This document shows, in pieces, positions 60,837 through 64,000 of a DNA stretch of 64,000 bases (position 1 is the first letter of the stretch; each line of letters starts with the position of its first letter). A program made the position numbers and the translations under genes. The DNA is from DATJKD01 sp963728295 (lineage in GTDB: Bacteria > Pseudomonadota > Gammaproteobacteria > Steroidobacterales > Steroidobacteraceae). The notes below the pieces were generated by a model, which was given only the letters and a program-made list of their open reading frames with translations, had not been told where the DNA came from and made no database searches. The stretch is taken from the NCBI GenBank assembly GCA_963728295.1, contig CAVSKB010000011.1, positions 124,001 through 188,000 on the forward strand. Direction: 5' to 3'.

Positions 60837-61301
60837 ATGCCAGCACCTGCGCCTTCACCAAGCAACTACACCGGGCTCGCCATCGTCGGTGCGATGCTGC
60901 TGAGCTGGGGCTGCGGCGGCGGCGAGTCACCAGAGGCCCAGGTTCGCGCCGTGATCGAAACGGGCGAGGTGGCAGCCGAAGAACGCGACCTGTCCGCGCT
61001 CATGGACCTGGTCTCGCCCGACTACGCGGATGACCAGGGGCGCGATCGCAGCGAGCTCAAGCTTTACGTCCACGGCTATCTCATCGCCAACCAGTCGATC
61101 CGGCTGCTCACCCGTATCGACCGGATCGAGTTCCCATACCGCGACATGGCGCGCGTCGACCTGACCCTGGGATCGCTCGGCCGCGAAGCGACCAAGGACA
61201 GCTCCTTCGATCTGGCGGCCGACGTCCAGCGGTTGTCGATCGAGCTGCAGCTCGACGACGGGGAATGGAAAGTCACCCGCGCGCGCCGCGAAGGGCTGTA
61301 G
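60837..61301 (+). CDS. Hypothetical lipoprotein with NTF2-like core
   Basis: The 154-aa protein has a hydrophobic leader and a possible lipobox (GAMLLSWGCGGGES). The core (RAVIETGEVAAEERDLSALM, DLVSPDYADDQGRDRSELKL, LDDGEWKVTRARR) resembles NTF2/SnoaL-type periplasmic proteins. The lipobox SWGC is atypical, so lipidation is uncertain. It is coupled to the 40-aa microprotein upstream and convergent with modC. Function is unknown. Confidence 0.7.
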   Translation: MPAPAPSPSNYTGLAIVGAMLLSWGCGGGESPEAQVRAVIETGEVAAEERDLSALMDLVSPDYADDQGRDRSELKLYVHGYLIANQSIRLLTRIDRIEFPYRDMARVDLTLGSLGREATKDSSFDLAADVQRLSIELQLDDGEWKVTRARREGL

Positions 61302-61341
61302 AAGCCGTAGCGTCGAAACGCCGCACGGCTGTGTGGTCGGT

Positions 61342-62439
61342 TCAGCTGTCAGGCTGCGCATGGACATGACCGCGCAGGGATGTGGCCTTGACCAGCACCC
61401 AGGTCCGCCGTCCCGGCTCGAGTGCAAGGTCCGACGCAGCCGGCCGTGTGACGCGGGCGAGCAGTACCGGGCCGCCGATATCGATCTCGACGAGCACCGC
61501 CTCGGGCCCGTCGTCGGCGATGGCGCGGACAGTTCCGTCGATCTCGTTCCTCACGCTCAAGCCCGTCGGCCGATGTGTCGCGAGTATGAGGTCGCGCGCG
61601 AGCACTTGCAGCCGCACTGCCTGACCGTTGCCGAACCCGGCACCCGACGCGGTGATCAAGCTGTGACCGACGCGGATCTGCGCGAGGCCGGTGGCCGGGT
61701 CGGTCGATTCGACATGCCCGACGACGACCGCACCCACCAGCTCCGGCCCGAGAACTGCGCGCAACTCCGGCACCATCGCGATCCGGACCACGTCTCCATG
61801 TGCGGCGACGCGGCCCCGCTCGAGAAGCACGACGTGGCTCGCGAGCCGCAACACTTCCTCGAAGTCATGACTCACGTAGACGATCGGGACCGCATGCCGG
61901 TCGCGCAGCGCCTCGAACCATGGCAGCAGTTCCTCGCGACGCGCCGCATCGAGCGAGGCCATTGGTTCGTCGAGCAGCAGCAGCCGTGGCCTGGACAGGA
62001 GCGCGCGTCCGAGTGCCACGCGTTGGCGCTCCCCACCGGAGAGCTCGTGCGGCCGGCGGCGGAGCAATCGGCCGAGACCGAGCAACTCCACCGCGTCGGC
62101 GAGCTCCGACTCGGTGCCGCGGGGCCGCGCGCGGTGCTGCCCGTAGCGCAAATTGCCGGTAACGTCGAGATGCGGAAACAGGAGCGGGTCCTGGAAGACG
62201 TAGCCGATCCTTCGCTTCTGCGGCGGTAGCGAGTGACCCTGCGACGTGTCGTGGAGCGCGGTGCGGTCGAGGGCGATGCGGCCGCGATCCGGGCGCAGCA
62301 GCCCCGCAATCAGGTTGACCAGCGTGGTCTTGCCACTGCCGGAACGGCCGAAGAGGGCCGTCACGCCCGGTGTCGGCGATGCGAATGCGGCTTCGAGATC
62401 GAAGTCGCCGCGGCGCAGACTGACGTCGACTTCGAGCAT
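61342..62439 (-). CDS. modC: Molybdate ABC transporter ATPase
   Basis: The 365-aa protein has Walker A (LFGRSGSGKTTLVNLIAG), Q-loop (GYVFQDPLLFPHLDV), signature LSGGERQRVALGRALL, Walker B (RLLLLDEPMASLDA) and the H-loop region VSHDFEEVLRLA. The C-terminal 70 residues form the mop-like molybdate-binding domain (LSVRNEIDGTVRAIADDGPE). It energises uptake of molybdate. It follows modB by three bases. No modA or modE is present in the window. Confidence 0.92.
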   Translation of the reverse strand: MLEVDVSLRRGDFDLEAAFASPTPGVTALFGRSGSGKTTLVNLIAGLLRPDRGRIALDRTALHDTSQGHSLPPQKRRIGYVFQDPLLFPHLDVTGNLRYGQHRARPRGTESELADAVELLGLGRLLRRRPHELSGGERQRVALGRALLSRPRLLLLDEPMASLDAARREELLPWFEALRDRHAVPIVYVSHDFEEVLRLASHVVLLERGRVAAHGDVVRIAMVPELRAVLGPELVGAVVVGHVESTDPATGLAQIRVGHSLITASGAGFGNGQAVRLQVLARDLILATHRPTGLSVRNEIDGTVRAIADDGPEAVLVEIDIGGPVLLARVTRPAASDLALEPGRRTWVLVKATSLRGHVHAQPDS

Positions 62440-62442
62440 GCA

Positions 62443-63117
62443 TCAACGCCCGATGCGTCGCCGCAGTACGCGGGATAGCCACTCCGCGAGCACCAGCCCG
62501 GACAGCCCGAGCAGGAACGACAGACCTGCCAGCCGCGCGGCGAGCGCATCGCCACCTGGCGATTGCAGCGCCGTGTACAGCGCGAGGGGCAGCGTGCGGG
62601 TCTCGCCCGGGATGTTGGAGGCGAACGTGATCACGGCGCCGAACTCGCCGAGGCCCGCCGCAAAGGCGATGATCGCGCCCGCGACGATCCCGGGCGCCAT
62701 CAGCGGCAGCGTGATCGTCCAGAACCGGTCGATGGGCCCGGCACCCAGGGTGCGCGCCGCGTCCTCGAGCCTGGGATCGATGGCCTCGAGCGACAGGCGG
62801 ATGGCGCGCACCATGAGAGGGAAGGTCATGACGGCCGTCGCGAGTGCCGCGCCCGCGGACGTAAACGCGAGGCGGATGCCGAATGCCGATTCGAGCCACC
62901 CACCGAGCGCACCGCGCGTGCCGAAGACGAGCAGCAGAACGTAGCCCACGACCACCGGCGGCAAGACCAGCGGCAGATGCACGATCGCATCGAGCAATGT
63001 CCGGCCGAGGAACCGCGAACGCGACAGCAGGTATGCGACGACGATTGCCAGCGGAAGGCCGAGCACGACACTTCGCAGTGCGACATACAGGCTCAAGCGC
63101 AGCGCTTCGATTTCCAT
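62443..63117 (-). CDS. modB: Molybdate ABC transporter permease
   Basis: The 224-aa protein has five to six membrane spans. The EAA loop is LEDAARTLGAGPIDRFWTIT and the C-terminal part AAGLGEFGAVITFASNIPGE is diagnostic of ModB. It forms the membrane channel for ModC. The start at 63117 lacks a strong ribosome site but begins the homologous region (MEIEALRLSLYVALRSVVLG). It lies 25 bases downstream of the MFS gene and may be cotranscribed with it. Confidence 0.92.
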   Translation of the reverse strand: MEIEALRLSLYVALRSVVLGLPLAIVVAYLLSRSRFLGRTLLDAIVHLPLVLPPVVVGYVLLLVFGTRGALGGWLESAFGIRLAFTSAGAALATAVMTFPLMVRAIRLSLEAIDPRLEDAARTLGAGPIDRFWTITLPLMAPGIVAGAIIAFAAGLGEFGAVITFASNIPGETRTLPLALYTALQSPGGDALAARLAGLSFLLGLSGLVLAEWLSRVLRRRIGR

Positions 63118-63142
63118 CGTGCCGACCCGGCCGCCGCTCCGG

Positions 63143-64000
63143 CTAGCCGGCTGCGCGGGTGGCCGCCCGGAGCCGCTCTGCGGTGCCGCGGGTCTCACGC
63201 AGGAAGAGCGTGCCTATCACGAGCGTCATCGTCGCGATGATCACCGGGTACCAGAGCCCGTAGTAGATATCGCCCGTCATCGCGACCAGCGCGAAGGAGA
63301 CGGTAGGCAGGAAGCCACCGAACCAGCCGTTACCGATGTGATAGGGCAGCGACATCGAGGTGTAGCGGATCCGGGCGGGAAACAGCTCGACGAGCCATGC
63401 GGCGATCGGGCCGTAGACCATTGTCACGAGCAGCACGAGCAGCGCGAGGAGCGCGAGCACCATCGGATAGTCGATTCGATCGGGATCGGCGCGCGCCGGA
63501 TAGCCCGCGCGTGCGAGCACCGCGCCGAGCGCCGTGGAGAACTCCGCGTTCCTGGCCTTGAGCGACGCGGCATCGAGCCCCTGGCCGTCGAACGATGCGA
63601 GCTCCGCATCGCCCACGTGCACGCGCGCGATGACGGCGTCCGGCGCCGCTCGATTGCCATAGGGCACGCCCGCGCGGGCGAGTGCTGCGCGGGCGATATC
63701 GCAGGAGTCGACGAAACGGGCGCGTGCGAGCGGGTCGAACTGAAAGCTGCAGCTCCCCGGGGCCGCGATCACCGTGACCGGGGTGGCCTCAGACGCGGCC
63801 TCGAGCGCGGGATTTGCGTAGTGGGTGATGGCCTTGAACACCGGGAAGTAGAGCACTGCCGCGAGCAGGCAGCCGACCATGATCACTACCTTGCGGCCGA
63901 TGCGGTCGGAGAGCGCGCCGAACACCACGAAGAACGGCGTGCCGATGACGAGCGCGGCGGCGATCATCAGGTTGGCCGGGAGCGGGTCGACCTTGAGCGT
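63143..64000 (-). CDS. MFS transporter, partial (N-terminus beyond window)
   Basis: Only the C-terminal part is visible. SDRIGRKVVIMVGC is the conserved MFS loop, followed by a large non-membrane insertion of about 100 residues (YANPALEAASEATPV, SFQFDPLARARFVDSCDIAR, IARVHVGDAELASFDG). Four further spans follow (MVLALLALLVLLVTMVYGPI, ARIRYTSMSLPYHIGNGWFG). The pattern matches MHS-type metabolite:proton symporters carrying an extracytoplasmic insertion. The reading frame is open to the window edge. The substrate is unknown. Confidence 0.85.
   Translation of the reverse strand, partial: TLKVDPLPANLMIAAALVIGTPFFVVFGALSDRIGRKVVIMVGCLLAAVLYFPVFKAITHYANPALEAASEATPVTVIAAPGSCSFQFDPLARARFVDSCDIARAALARAGVPYGNRAAPDAVIARVHVGDAELASFDGQGLDAASLKARNAEFSTALGAVLARAGYPARADPDRIDYPMVLALLALLVLLVTMVYGPIAAWLVELFPARIRYTSMSLPYHIGNGWFGGFLPTVSFALVAMTGDIYYGLWYPVIIATMTLVIGTLFLRETRGTAERLRAATRAAG

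Overview
The window is a GC-rich (roughly 65%) stretch of a Pseudomonadota chromosome. Two PEP-CTERM proteins with sigma-54 promoters, an ECF42-type sigma factor with DGPF proteins, many outer-membrane lipoproteins, OmpA-type proteins and a Tat-exported peptidase all fit this. The overall flavour is gammaproteobacterial (Steroidobacter/Xanthomonadales-like), but that is inference; no rRNA or tRNA gene was recognised to anchor it. No prophage, IS element or CRISPR array was recognised.

Layout. 0-4.2 kb: an ECF sigma/anti-sigma pair (with an HCCA-isomerase-like gene downstream) divergent from an exported subtilase and an Ala/Gly/Ser-rich secreted protein. 4.2-17.4 kb: DNA metabolism and redox genes: YaiI-like PIN protein, two-domain LigD, a cNMP-binding thioredoxin-reductase-like protein paired with a UBP zinc finger, a nitroreductase-family gene, a Tat-exported M24 peptidase, a SYLF protein, a family B DNA polymerase, a PEP-CTERM protein, a CadC-like regulator, a tautomerase and a stand-alone 5'-3' exonuclease. 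17.5-28.4 kb: amine oxidase, serine hydrolase lipoprotein, second PEP-CTERM protein, hybrid histidine kinase, two DUF4398 lipoproteins (one OmpA-fused), low-affinity iron permease, AlkB-like dioxygenase and a DUF885 zinc peptidase. 28.4-39.4 kb: an accessory, badly broken zone: acyltransferase, exported HAD phosphatase, RsbRD-type sensor kinase, outer-membrane transporter with an in-frame stop, a lipoprotein with 23 thrombospondin type 3 repeats, OmpA, a truncated DUF3300 lipoprotein, and a formylglycine-generating-enzyme fragment fused to a DUF4440 tail. 39.4-49.3 kb: aldo/keto reductase, D-Ala-D-Ala dipeptidase, DUF5996, alpha/beta hydrolase, membrane AraC regulator, BBE-type flavoprotein and a PotD-PotB-PotC polyamine-type ABC transporter without its ATPase. 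49.4-53.5 kb: an ECF42/DGPF/VOC/DUF1428 module. 53.5-64 kb: threonine synthase-like enzyme, EF-hand protein, a secreted PQQ-type sugar dehydrogenase with Ig and Calx-beta domains, a SnoaL protein, a second serine hydrolase lipoprotein, a 40-aa membrane microprotein, and modBC behind a partial MFS transporter.

Two points matter most to a reader. First, at least twenty genes are split by one or more frameshifts although both halves keep conserved motifs. The thrombospondin repeats show this internally: 10 of 22 unit lengths are not multiples of three. Uncorrected indel errors, or decay of an accessory island, must be settled before any function is inferred from the broken genes. Second, both PEP-CTERM genes carry a near-consensus sigma-54 -24/-12 promoter about 70-80 bases upstream of the start, pointing to co-regulation by RpoN and an activator encoded elsewhere.
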